DNA from: RH-AL1 sp050013235
GTDB taxonomy: Bacteria; Pseudomonadota; Alphaproteobacteria; Rhizobiales; Beijerinckiaceae
Length of the DNA: 64,000 nucleotides
Assembly: GCA_050013235.1 (NCBI GenBank)
Contig: JBEKFQ010000001.1
Location: forward strand, 62,001 to 126,000
Reading direction: 5' to 3'
Both the position numbers and the translations under genes were made by a program. Shown piece after piece: positions 42,828-50,670 of the stretch. Below the pieces are notes generated by a model, which was not told where the DNA came from, did not search any database, and worked only from the letters and a program-made list of their open reading frames with translations. How positions within the stretch are numbered: position 1 is the first letter of the stretch; every line of letters starts with the position of its first letter.

Positions 42828-43551
42828 GGGATTTGTCCTGGTCTCTTTTTTGGCGCCGTTTCGACGCTTTTATTTGTAGGAGCGCCGCCACGGACAGCGC
42901 TAAATTACCGTTATCTCGGATTCTTTCCGGCTGGATGGACTGACCGGAAGAACAAGCAATCGCCCATTTTTTTACGAAAGAGCGGTCTGCCGCCAAGGGC
43001 AAACCAGTCCGGTTGATCGAAAACTAGATTTTCGTTCGATTACATACCTTTCCGAAAGCCGCCTGCCTGGTCTTTTCCGTCTGTTTTCGCCCCCGAGGAA
43101 GACCTCTCCCGCCCGCGGCATGATCGCGGAGGTTGTAGGGTGTCAAAAGACGCTACATCCTTCCATAAAATAGGCTGCTATTCCAGAGCATATTAAGCAC
43201 AGCATAAGACTTATTTTTCGACAGCATAGCCATTACCTTAAAAAATGCGCGCCCAAAGGATAGGTCTCCGGCCCAGGAATCCCCTTAAATATCACGCTAC
43301 GTCATCCGGAAATTCTAAAAACAATATGTGTAGGAAACATGACATATCCTTAGAGTATTTTCCACGAAAGTTGCGGACTTTTATGATCGGGGAAATGCTC
43401 TAACGTCTTATAACAAGAGCAATTTCTTATCGCTTGGATGAGTTCACCCAGGCGATAAAAACTCCAGAATCCCATCGCATGTTCCAAATGACGGCTAAGC
43501 TGGCGCATCACCCTATTTTCCGGGCGGAGAATTTTACATCCCCGCCGCGCT
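42828..43551. other. Long gene-free interval upstream of hfq
   Basis: About 720 bases between hfq and the aminotransferase gene, more AT-rich than the genes. It contains dispersed repeat copy C (43351-43460). No frame on either strand looks coding. Since it is the leader region of hfq, a small RNA gene here is possible, but I see no clear terminator or promoter pair that would support one. Confidence 0.5.
43351..43460 (+). repeat. Dispersed multi-hairpin repeat, copy C
   Basis: tagagtattttccacgaaagt, gcggactttt, gatcggggaaatgctctaa, then gagcaatttcttatcgctt and a cgcttggatgag...caccaggcg hairpin. Same order as copies A and B, more diverged. It lies about 90 bases from the end of the aminotransferase gene. 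Confidence 0.78.
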
Positions 43552-44412
43552 TTATCGCGATCGCGGTGCGATGGCATGAAATCGCTCGCGCAAGAGAGAA
43601 GCCACCGGCCCCGGCATTCCCCCGCCCACGGGCTGGCCATCGATCGAGACGACGGGCGTGACGAGCGAGGTCGCGCTGGTGACGAAGGCTTCGCGCGCGG
43701 CATGGGCTTCCGCCAAGCTGAAGCGCCGCTCCTCGACACGCAGCCCGAGGGTGTCGATGAGGGTCATGAGCGTGGCGCGGGTGACCCCGCCCAAAATACC
43801 GTTGCCGGTGGGATGAGTGACGAGCGTGCCGTCCGGCGTGACGATCCACGCATTGGAAGAGCCCCCCTCCGTGACCATGCCGTCGTCGTCGAGCAGCCAG
43901 GCCTCGCCGCTGCCCTGCTCCTTGGCCGCCTGCTTGGCCAGGACATTGGCGATCAGATTGATCGTCTTGATGTCGGGCCGTTTCCAGCGCAGATCCGGCA
44001 TGCTGGTGACCCCAATGCCTTGCGCGGCCTTTGCCTCGGCCTTCGCCGGATCGCCCAAGCGGGCGGTGACGACAAGGCTTGGTCGCGGCGGCGGATCCGG
44101 GAAGAAATGATCCCGCCGCGCCACGCCCCGCGTCACCTGGAGATAGACGAACCCATCCCGGAGCTTGTTGCGCGCGACGATCTCCCGCAGCACGATCCGT
44201 AGGGCCGCGTCTCCCAAGGGGGCACCGATCCGCAGTTCCCGCAGCGAACGCGCCAGCCGGTCCAGATGGCGCTGCTCGTCGATCAAGGCGCCCTGAGAGA
44301 CCTCGACGACTTCATAGACGCCATCGGCGAATTGATAGCCCCGGTCCTCGATATGGACACGCGCTTGGGCGAGCGGCGTATAGAGACCGTTGACATAAGC
44401 AATACGGCTCAC
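43552..44412 (-). CDS. dat: D-amino-acid aminotransferase (PLP fold IV)
   Basis: Transfers amino groups between D-amino acids and keto acids, supplying D-Glu or D-Ala for the cell wall. The 286-residue protein has AYVNGLYTPLAQARVHIEDRGYQFADGVYEV, GFVYLQVTRGVARRDHFFP, the PLP lysine in RWKRPDIKTINLIANVL, and TEGGSSNAWIV. The long open frame extends to 44529, but GTG 44412 is preceded by a GGAGGA site, which decides the start. It lies 17 bases after the chromate transporter genes and is the last gene of that leftward run. Confidence 0.92.
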   Translation of the reverse strand: MSRIAYVNGLYTPLAQARVHIEDRGYQFADGVYEVVEVSQGALIDEQRHLDRLARSLRELRIGAPLGDAALRIVLREIVARNKLRDGFVYLQVTRGVARRDHFFPDPPPRPSLVVTARLGDPAKAEAKAAQGIGVTSMPDLRWKRPDIKTINLIANVLAKQAAKEQGSGEAWLLDDDGMVTEGGSSNAWIVTPDGTLVTHPTGNGILGGVTRATLMTLIDTLGLRVEERRFSLAEAHAAREAFVTSATSLVTPVVSIDGQPVGGGMPGPVASLLRERFHAIAPRSR

Positions 44413-44429
44413 CGGCAAATCCTCCGACG

Positions 44430-44966
44430 TTAAAATGAAGAGCCAAGGCGATGGGCGGCAATGCCGAGGATTGCACCGGCGGCAATGCCCCACAAGGGCG
44501 AAGCCTTGGTGAAATAAACGGCCGCGCACGTGGCCCCGGCAATGACGAGGGTCAAGGCCCCGGCATAGGCGGCTTTCGTCATGACAAAGCCGCTCGCCAG
44601 CATCAAGCCGATGGCGACCGGCGCCAAGGCGCGCCGCACCAAGACCACGGACTCCTTGGCCTCGTGACGCGTCATGAATCGGCTCACGGCGATAGCGAGG
44701 GTTGAAGACGGGAGAATGATCGCAAAGGTCGCCGCGAAAAGGCCGGCGAGACCGGCGGCCTGCCAGCCGATCAGGCTCACGATCAAGACATTGGGACCAG
44801 GGGCCGTCTGCCCGATCGCGACGAGATTCACAAAGGTGGCATCATCCATCCAATGGAGTTGATCGACCACTTCGCGATGGATCTCGGGCAAGGTCGCATT
44901 GGCTCCGCCAATCGACAGCAAGGAGAGCAGACCAAAGGTCAGGAGCAGCTGGAGGAGGATGTTCAT
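44430..44966 (-). CDS. Chromate transporter, second half of a two-gene (split) ChrA
   Basis: Membrane protein of 178 residues (single CHR domain) with LLTFGLLSLLSIGGANATLPEIHREVV, FVNLVAIGQTAPGPNVLIVSLIG and about five hydrophobic segments. Single-domain CHR proteins work as pairs of opposite topology. ATG 44966 overlaps the stop of the partner gene by four bases. Chromate, sulfate or another oxyanion could be the substrate; the family call is firm, the substrate is not. Confidence 0.9.
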   Translation of the reverse strand: MNILLQLLLTFGLLSLLSIGGANATLPEIHREVVDQLHWMDDATFVNLVAIGQTAPGPNVLIVSLIGWQAAGLAGLFAATFAIILPSSTLAIAVSRFMTRHEAKESVVLVRRALAPVAIGLMLASGFVMTKAAYAGALTLVIAGATCAAVYFTKASPLWGIAAGAILGIAAHRLGSSF

Positions 44967-45538
44967 CGTCCGCGCCGCTGCTTCCGCCACACGGCCACGA
45001 TCAGGCAGGACGGAATCGTGACGCTGAGAACCAGAAGAATCGGGAGCCGCGCCAGGGCCGTGGCCGCAAAGACAAAGGCAACGGCCAAAAACATCACGGC
45101 ATCGGGTTCGAGCCCGCGCAAAAGCTTAACCGCCGTGCCCAAGACAAGACCGGCCGTCGCCGCGGCCGCACCCGTCAGCCCGGCCCGGACATCGGGAACA
45201 TCCGCGAAACGGGCGTAAAGAACGATGATCGCGATCAGGATGAGGAGCGGCGCGCCGACCAAGCCCGCGAGCGCCGCGAGCACGCCGGTTACTCCGGCGA
45301 CGCGGTCCCCCAACATGGTTGCCAAATTGACGGTATTGGCACCCGGCAGAGTGCTGGCCACGCCGAACAATTCGGCGAATTCCCGCTCGCTCATCCAGCC
45401 GCGCTCGATGACCAGGATATGGCGCGCCAAGGCCGCCACCCCGCCGAAGCCAAGCACGCCAATCTTCAAAAAGGCGGTGAATAGACCCAAGCGGGTGACA
45501 TGCGGGGCCACCGGCGGCGGCGAGGAAAGAGCGTCCAT
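44963..45538 (-). CDS. Chromate transporter, first half of a two-gene (split) ChrA
   Basis: The 191-residue single CHR-domain membrane protein has the motifs LFTAFLKIGVLGFGGVAALARHIL, EFAELFGVASTLPGANTVNLATMLG and a hydrophobic run to SVTIPSCLIVAVWRK. It is the partner of the gene at 44430-44966 and is coupled to it. ATG 45538 (MDALSSPP) is chosen; the frame is open to 45877 inside ntrX. It starts only 23 bases after the ntrX stop, so the transporter pair is likely read with ntrYX. Confidence 0.9.
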   Translation of the reverse strand: MDALSSPPPVAPHVTRLGLFTAFLKIGVLGFGGVAALARHILVIERGWMSEREFAELFGVASTLPGANTVNLATMLGDRVAGVTGVLAALAGLVGAPLLILIAIIVLYARFADVPDVRAGLTGAAAATAGLVLGTAVKLLRGLEPDAVMFLAVAFVFAATALARLPILLVLSVTIPSCLIVAVWRKQRRGR

Positions 45539-45561
45539 TTCGACTTGGTTGATCCCGTGGC

Positions 45562-46929
45562 CTAATCGATCCCGAGCGACTTGAGCTTGCGGTGCAAGGC
45601 GGAGCGCTCCATGCCGATGAATTCGGCGGTACGCGAAATATTGTTCCCGAACCGGCTGACCTGCGCCATCAGATATTCCCGCTCGAAGACTTCGCGGGCG
45701 TCGCGGAGCGGCAGGCTCATCAGCTTTTCTCCGCCCGTCCCGGTCGGCGTGGCGGGCACCAGGGCGCCGACTTCGGAGGGCAGCAGGCTGGCCGTGATCT
45801 CGGTTTCGGGATCGCCCTTGGTCAGGATCATCAGGCGTTCGACATTGTTGCGGAGCTGGCGGATATTGCCGGGCCAATCATGGGACTGAAGGATGGCCAT
45901 CGCATCGGCCGCGATGCGCCGGGGCGGCATGCCCGACGACGACGCCATTTGATCCATGAAGAAGGAGATCAGCTCGGGAATATCCTCGCGCCGCTCCGAG
46001 AGCGAGGGCACGCGGATCGGCACGACGGACAAGCGGTGGAACAGATCCTCGCGGAAGGCCCCCTCCGCGATCAAAGCCGCGAGATCCCGCGAACTCGACG
46101 AAATGATCCGCACATCGACATTGACCCGCGTGGTCCCGCCGACGCGGTGAAAATTCTGCTCGACGAGAACCCGCAGGATTTTGCTCTGGGTCTCTTTCGG
46201 CATATCGGCGATTTCGTTGAAATAGAGCGTGCCGAGATGGGCTTCCTCGAGCTTGCCGACGAGACGGCCTGCCCCGTTGACCGCATCGGCGCCGAACAAT
46301 TCGGCTTCCATGTTTTCCGGCGTGATCGTCGCCGAATTGACGACGACGAACGGCCCGCTCGAACGCGCCGAGGCTTCGTGGATCATGCGCGCCGCCAATT
46401 CCTTGCCGGACCCCGGCGCGCCGGTGATGAGGATGCGCGAATTGGCGGGCGCGACACGTTCGATGACCTGCCGGAGCTGGTTCACCGACGTCGATTTGCC
46501 CGCCATTTTGGTGAGCCCGCCGCCGCGTGTCTTGAGTTCGCTCACCTCCCGCTTCAGCCGCGAATTTTCCAGCGCGCGCTCGGCGACGAGCACGAGGCGG
46601 TCGGCCTTGAACGGCTTTTCGATGAAATCGTAGGCGCCGAGTTTGATGGCCGAAACCGCCGTCTCGATATTGCCATGACCCGAAATCATCACCACCGGCA
46701 GGTTCGGGTTCTGCTGCTTGACGATTTCCAGCACCTGGAGACCATCGAGCCGCGAACCCTGGAGCCAAATGTCGAGAAACACGAGGCTTGGACGCCTCGC
46801 CTCGATGGCCGCCAGGGCCTCGTCCGAATTCTTAGCCGTCCGCGTGCCGTGACCTTCATCCGAGAGGATTCCGGAGACGATCTCACGAATATCGATTTCG
46901 TCATCGACGATGAGGATGTCGCTCGCCAT
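45562..46929 (-). CDS. ntrX: Nitrogen-related response regulator NtrX
   Basis: Response regulator of NtrY. The 455 residues contain REC (Asp53 in LVFLDIWLQG), an AAA+ domain with Walker A TGAPGSGKELAARMI and a C-terminal Fis helix-turn-helix (NNISRTAEFIGMERSALHRKLK). The GAFTGA loop that contacts sigma-54 is missing: between ENMEAELFG and GTLYFNEIADMP the sequence is ADAVNGAGRLVGKLEEAHL. NtrX therefore probably does not activate sigma-54 promoters. ATG 46929 (MASDILIVDD) is preferred to 46941. Confidence 0.95.
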   Translation of the reverse strand: MASDILIVDDEIDIREIVSGILSDEGHGTRTAKNSDEALAAIEARRPSLVFLDIWLQGSRLDGLQVLEIVKQQNPNLPVVMISGHGNIETAVSAIKLGAYDFIEKPFKADRLVLVAERALENSRLKREVSELKTRGGGLTKMAGKSTSVNQLRQVIERVAPANSRILITGAPGSGKELAARMIHEASARSSGPFVVVNSATITPENMEAELFGADAVNGAGRLVGKLEEAHLGTLYFNEIADMPKETQSKILRVLVEQNFHRVGGTTRVNVDVRIISSSSRDLAALIAEGAFREDLFHRLSVVPIRVPSLSERREDIPELISFFMDQMASSSGMPPRRIAADAMAILQSHDWPGNIRQLRNNVERLMILTKGDPETEITASLLPSEVGALVPATPTGTGGEKLMSLPLRDAREVFEREYLMAQVSRFGNNISRTAEFIGMERSALHRKLKSLGID

Positions 46930-46937
46930 GGGTCCGT

Positions 46938-49178
46938 TCAAGCCGTTTCATTTGCTGCCACGAGGGCGGGTTCATCGGAAGATTGCGCGCCGCGCGAGGC
47001 GTCGCGGTTGGGAAAGAAAAGCCGGACGCGGGCGCCATGCCCGCTTGGTGCGTCGAGGAGTTCGAGACCGCCGCCGTGATCTTCCAGAATCTTTGCGACG
47101 ATAGGGAGACCGAGGCCGGTGCCTTCGGCCCGCGTCGTCATATAAGGTTCGAGAAGCCGCTGGCGATTTTCGACGGGGAAGCCTTTGCCATTGTCGATGA
47201 CGTTGAGCTCGACATTGCCGCCCACGATCAAGGACACGGTAATATGCCCCTTGGTCTCGGGCGCCTCCCGCGCGGCGATCCCCTCGGTGGCGTTTTTGAT
47301 GATGTTCGTCAGCGCCTGCGAGATCAGCCGCCGGTCGAACCGCATCAGCACGGGCTCGCCGGGCAGTTGCTCCTCGAAGGTAATATCGGGATGGGCCACC
47401 CGCATCAAGAACAGCACCCGTCGCACGCATTCGTTGAGGTCGTCGCGCTCCAACGTGGCTTTCGGCATGCGCGCAAAGGATGAGAACTCATCCACCATGC
47501 GTTTGATATCATCGACCTGGCGGACGATCGTATCCGTGCATTGGTAGAAGATGTCCTGATCCACCGTGATGTTGCGGCCATATTTGCGTTTGAGCCGTTC
47601 GGCGGAGAGCTGAATGGGGGTCAACGGGTTCTTGATCTCATGCGCGATGCGGCGCGCGACATCGGCCCAGGCGGCGGTGCGCTGGGCATCGAGCACGTCG
47701 CTGATATCGTCCAAGGTCATGACATAGCTTTTGTCCGCGCGCATCGAAGGCTCGCTGGTCACCCGCACGTTAAACAGTCTATCGCGACCCGCCCTATTGA
47801 TCGAGACTTGCCCCTGGACGAGACGGTGCTGGCTCGCCCGCGCCTCGGCGAGAACGGACGCCACTTCGGGCATGACGTCCTCGACCTTTTGGCCGGTAAT
47901 ATCGCCCTGCCCCGTCTGCGGAATGAGTTGTTCGGCGGAGGGATTGAGCGTGGTGATCTCGCCGGCGGGACCGACACCCACGACGGCGACCGGCACGCCG
48001 GACAAGACCGCCTCGGTAAAAATGCGGCGCTCGTCGATCAGGGTGCTGGCGGCGACGAGACGGTTTTGCTGAAGCCGCAGCTCCGAGGTCATTTTGTTGA
48101 AGGTCTCGCCGAGATGGGCCAGATCGCCCTCGGACCGGTCGACTTCCACCTGCACGAAGAGATTGCCCGAGGCGACCTGATCGGTGGCCCTGATGAGCCG
48201 CCGGATCGGCTCGACCAGCCGGTTGGCGAAGGAGAGACCGAGCCAGGTCGCCGACAGCAGCATGATCAGGGCAATCGAGACATACATGGTGGCGAAGGCA
48301 ATCGAAATGCTGCGCCGGTGGCTGTCGAAGGCGTCGTAGAGCACGACGAGGCGATTGGCCTCTTTCGGAAATTCGATGGTGAAGGAATCGACCGGACGCG
48401 CGGCGTAGAGATAGGTGTCGGGAAACGACGCGAGCGGGCGCAGCGCGACGAAGGTGCGGCCTTCGTCGAGCAAGAGGCACAGAGGCTCATTCTTTTTGGC
48501 GTCCGCGAAATCCGTATCGGCGGGCTTGACGACGGTGGTGCCCGTGCCGCCCGTCGGCCCCATGTCGACGCGCTCGATCATCGTCCCGTCCGGCTTCATC
48601 AAGGCGGCGGCGCTAAAGCCTAGAAACTTTGCCCGCGACGCGAAATATTCCTTGAACAGCGAGCGGTCGGCGGTGAACATCACCTTGCCCCGGTCGAGAT
48701 CGAGCGCGGTCAGCCGCGCCTCTTGCAGCAGCGAGCGGCATTGCCCCTCCCGGAACAGCCGGGCCGCCTCGATCGTATTGAGCACGAAGCCCCGGACGTC
48801 CTGCATGAAGGCAGGGTTGAGACTGCGGTCGAGCGTCACCGACCCCACCAGCGCGGTTAAAATCACCGGCGCCGCCGCGATGACGGAAAACAACGCGACG
48901 ATCCGGATATGAAGCCGCGCGCCCGCCGCCCCCGCCCGCCAGGCCGCGACAATCGCCCAGCCTTCCACCACCACCAGGGCGAAGAGCAGCAAAATGGTCG
49001 AAATATTCGCGATGAACAGCCCAAGGACGACATTGTCCGCGGGGGCCAGCGGCGTGTAGCCGGAAAAGATCAGGAAGCTCGTGGTCGCAACCGCCAGCGC
49101 GAGCACCACGATAAAAGGCCCAAAGCGGGTCAGCAGACGCCGCGGCCGTGTGATCGATTCGGCTGTCGCTGCTGACAT
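46938..49178 (-). CDS. ntrY: Nitrogen-related sensor histidine kinase NtrY
   Basis: Membrane sensor kinase of 746 residues. It begins with two to four membrane segments (FIVVLALAVATTSFLIFSGY, ISTILLLFALVVVEG, LFSVIAAAPVILTAL), a periplasmic sensor region, a helix at about 290-310 and HAMP, then PAS (VAVVGVGPAGEITTLNPSAEQL), HisKA with His513 (RRIAHEIKNPLTPIQLSAERL) and HATPase_c (NVIDNGKGFPVENRQRL, TTRAEGTGLGLPIVAKI). It is followed by ntrX with an 8-base gap. Confidence 0.95.
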   Translation of the reverse strand: MSAATAESITRPRRLLTRFGPFIVVLALAVATTSFLIFSGYTPLAPADNVVLGLFIANISTILLLFALVVVEGWAIVAAWRAGAAGARLHIRIVALFSVIAAAPVILTALVGSVTLDRSLNPAFMQDVRGFVLNTIEAARLFREGQCRSLLQEARLTALDLDRGKVMFTADRSLFKEYFASRAKFLGFSAAALMKPDGTMIERVDMGPTGGTGTTVVKPADTDFADAKKNEPLCLLLDEGRTFVALRPLASFPDTYLYAARPVDSFTIEFPKEANRLVVLYDAFDSHRRSISIAFATMYVSIALIMLLSATWLGLSFANRLVEPIRRLIRATDQVASGNLFVQVEVDRSEGDLAHLGETFNKMTSELRLQQNRLVAASTLIDERRIFTEAVLSGVPVAVVGVGPAGEITTLNPSAEQLIPQTGQGDITGQKVEDVMPEVASVLAEARASQHRLVQGQVSINRAGRDRLFNVRVTSEPSMRADKSYVMTLDDISDVLDAQRTAAWADVARRIAHEIKNPLTPIQLSAERLKRKYGRNITVDQDIFYQCTDTIVRQVDDIKRMVDEFSSFARMPKATLERDDLNECVRRVLFLMRVAHPDITFEEQLPGEPVLMRFDRRLISQALTNIIKNATEGIAAREAPETKGHITVSLIVGGNVELNVIDNGKGFPVENRQRLLEPYMTTRAEGTGLGLPIVAKILEDHGGGLELLDAPSGHGARVRLFFPNRDASRGAQSSDEPALVAANETA

Positions 49179-49311
49179 CGTCGAGGATGAACCCGTATTC
49201 CCTTGGAAATAGGCGCCGCGAGGCCGCGCCGGATAGCTTTATGGCCCAGCATCAGAACTGTTGCAAGATTGCGACATTTCGACGGCGCGAGACAAAGATC
49301 GGGTCCATGCC

Positions 49312-50178
49312 TCAGCCTTCGTCCTGGATCGCCACATTGTCGATCAGCCGCGTGCGGCCGAGCCGGGCGGCGGCCAGGATCCGGCCAGCCGTCGCGCCAT
49401 CGGCCAATGGCGCCAAGCTCTCGCTGTGCCGCGCCTCGATATAATCGATCACGAAGCCAGCGCGGGTGACCGCCGCGCGGGCGGCGTCGAGACTTGGCTC
49501 GATCGCGCCGCCCCGCCGGATCGCCGAAGCCGCCTGCCGTAAAGCGGCATGGAGCGCGGGAGCCGCGGCGCGTTCGCCCGGGCTCAGATAGACGTTGCGG
49601 GACGATAACGCGAGACCGTCCGCGTCCCGCACGATCGCCACCCCTTTGATCTCGACGGGCAGGTCGAGGTCGCGCGCGAGGCGTTTGATCACGCAAAGCT
49701 GCTGGAAATCCTTCTCGCCGAACAAAGCGACATCCGGCAGCGCCTGGATCAAGAGCTTGGCGACAATGGTCGCCACGCCGGCGAAATGGGTGGGCCGGAA
49801 CCGGTCCTCCAAACCCGCCACGGCCGGGCCCGCGACATTCACGCTCGTCGCGAAGCCTTCGGGATAGATCGCGGAAGCCTCCGGCGCGTAGACGAGATCG
49901 CCGCCGGCCTCGTCGACACGGCGCCGGTCGTCGTCCAAGGTGCGGGGATAGGACGAAAAATCCTCGGTGGGAGCAAATTGCGCGGGATTGACGAAAATCG
50001 ACACCGCCACCCGGTCCGCCTGGCGCCTCGCCTCCGAAACCAGCGCCATATGGCCGGCATGAAGCGCGCCCATGGTCGGAACCAACGCGATCCGCTCGCC
50101 CTTGGCCCGCCACGCCGCGATGGCCTTCCGCAAATCGCCGGGAGCGTGGACGAGGCCGGATTTGATCGTAAGAGACAT
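49312..50178 (-). CDS. panC: Pantothenate synthetase
   Basis: Joins pantoate and beta-alanine to make pantothenate. The 288-residue protein has VPTMGALHAGHMALVSEA (HIGH-like HAGH), FVNPAQFAPTEDFSSYPR, LFGEKDFQQLCVIKRLARDL and DGLALSSRNVYLSPGER. ATG 50178 follows AAGGA. It is the last gene of a leftward run with the GGCT-like gene (12-base gap) and the biotin carboxylase subunit. Confidence 0.96.
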   Translation of the reverse strand: MSLTIKSGLVHAPGDLRKAIAAWRAKGERIALVPTMGALHAGHMALVSEARRQADRVAVSIFVNPAQFAPTEDFSSYPRTLDDDRRRVDEAGGDLVYAPEASAIYPEGFATSVNVAGPAVAGLEDRFRPTHFAGVATIVAKLLIQALPDVALFGEKDFQQLCVIKRLARDLDLPVEIKGVAIVRDADGLALSSRNVYLSPGERAAAPALHAALRQAASAIRRGGAIEPSLDAARAAVTRAGFVIDYIEARHSESLAPLADGATAGRILAAARLGRTRLIDNVAIQDEG

Positions 50179-50190
50179 GGATTTGAGTCC

Positions 50191-50649
50191 TTAGGGATTG
50201 GGACGCCGGGCGCCAGCCTCGGCAGGCCGGTGCGCTAGCTTTTCCAGCGTTGCGACATAGGCCGCGGGCAAGCCCGCTTTCCGTGCCTGCGCGATGACGC
50301 CTTCCATATAATCCGGCGGCGCGGCGCCCCCGCTTTTTTCGTTGCCGATATAAATCATCGCCTGGATCGCCATCCCGCCATGGCGCACCACCGGCTGAAA
50401 CGCCTTGAGGTAAAGGCCGCTGGCAATATCCTCGTAACGGTCGAGCGGGCGGACATCGGACAAAGCGAGATCGAACAGAACGCCGTGGACATCGCAGCCC
50501 TCGCCGCGCCGCACCGAGGCATAGCCGTTCGGCATCAGCACGAAACGGTGCCTCGCCAGCCGGCCGAGTCCACGCATGCGGGCACCGGGGCAACGCGTGC
50601 GTAGCACCGCCTCATCCATGTTCGAGCCATAAGCGAAATAGACCGGCAT
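50191..50649 (-). CDS. Gamma-glutamylcyclotransferase-like (AIG2/GGCT-fold) protein
   Basis: The 152-residue protein starts MPVYFAYGSNMDEAVLRTRCPGA, the Y-G-S-N-M substrate-binding loop of the GGCT fold, followed by GEGCDVHGVLFDLALSDVRPLDRYEDI. GGCT-fold enzymes release 5-oxoproline from gamma-glutamyl compounds, but substrates vary and the catalytic Glu cannot be assigned confidently here. ATG 50649 is chosen. It lies 21 bases after the biotin carboxylase subunit gene and 12 before panC. Confidence 0.86.
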   Translation of the reverse strand: MPVYFAYGSNMDEAVLRTRCPGARMRGLGRLARHRFVLMPNGYASVRRGEGCDVHGVLFDLALSDVRPLDRYEDIASGLYLKAFQPVVRHGGMAIQAMIYIGNEKSGGAAPPDYMEGVIAQARKAGLPAAYVATLEKLAHRPAEAGARRPNP

Positions 50650-50670
50650 GTTCCAGACCAAAGCTTGGTT

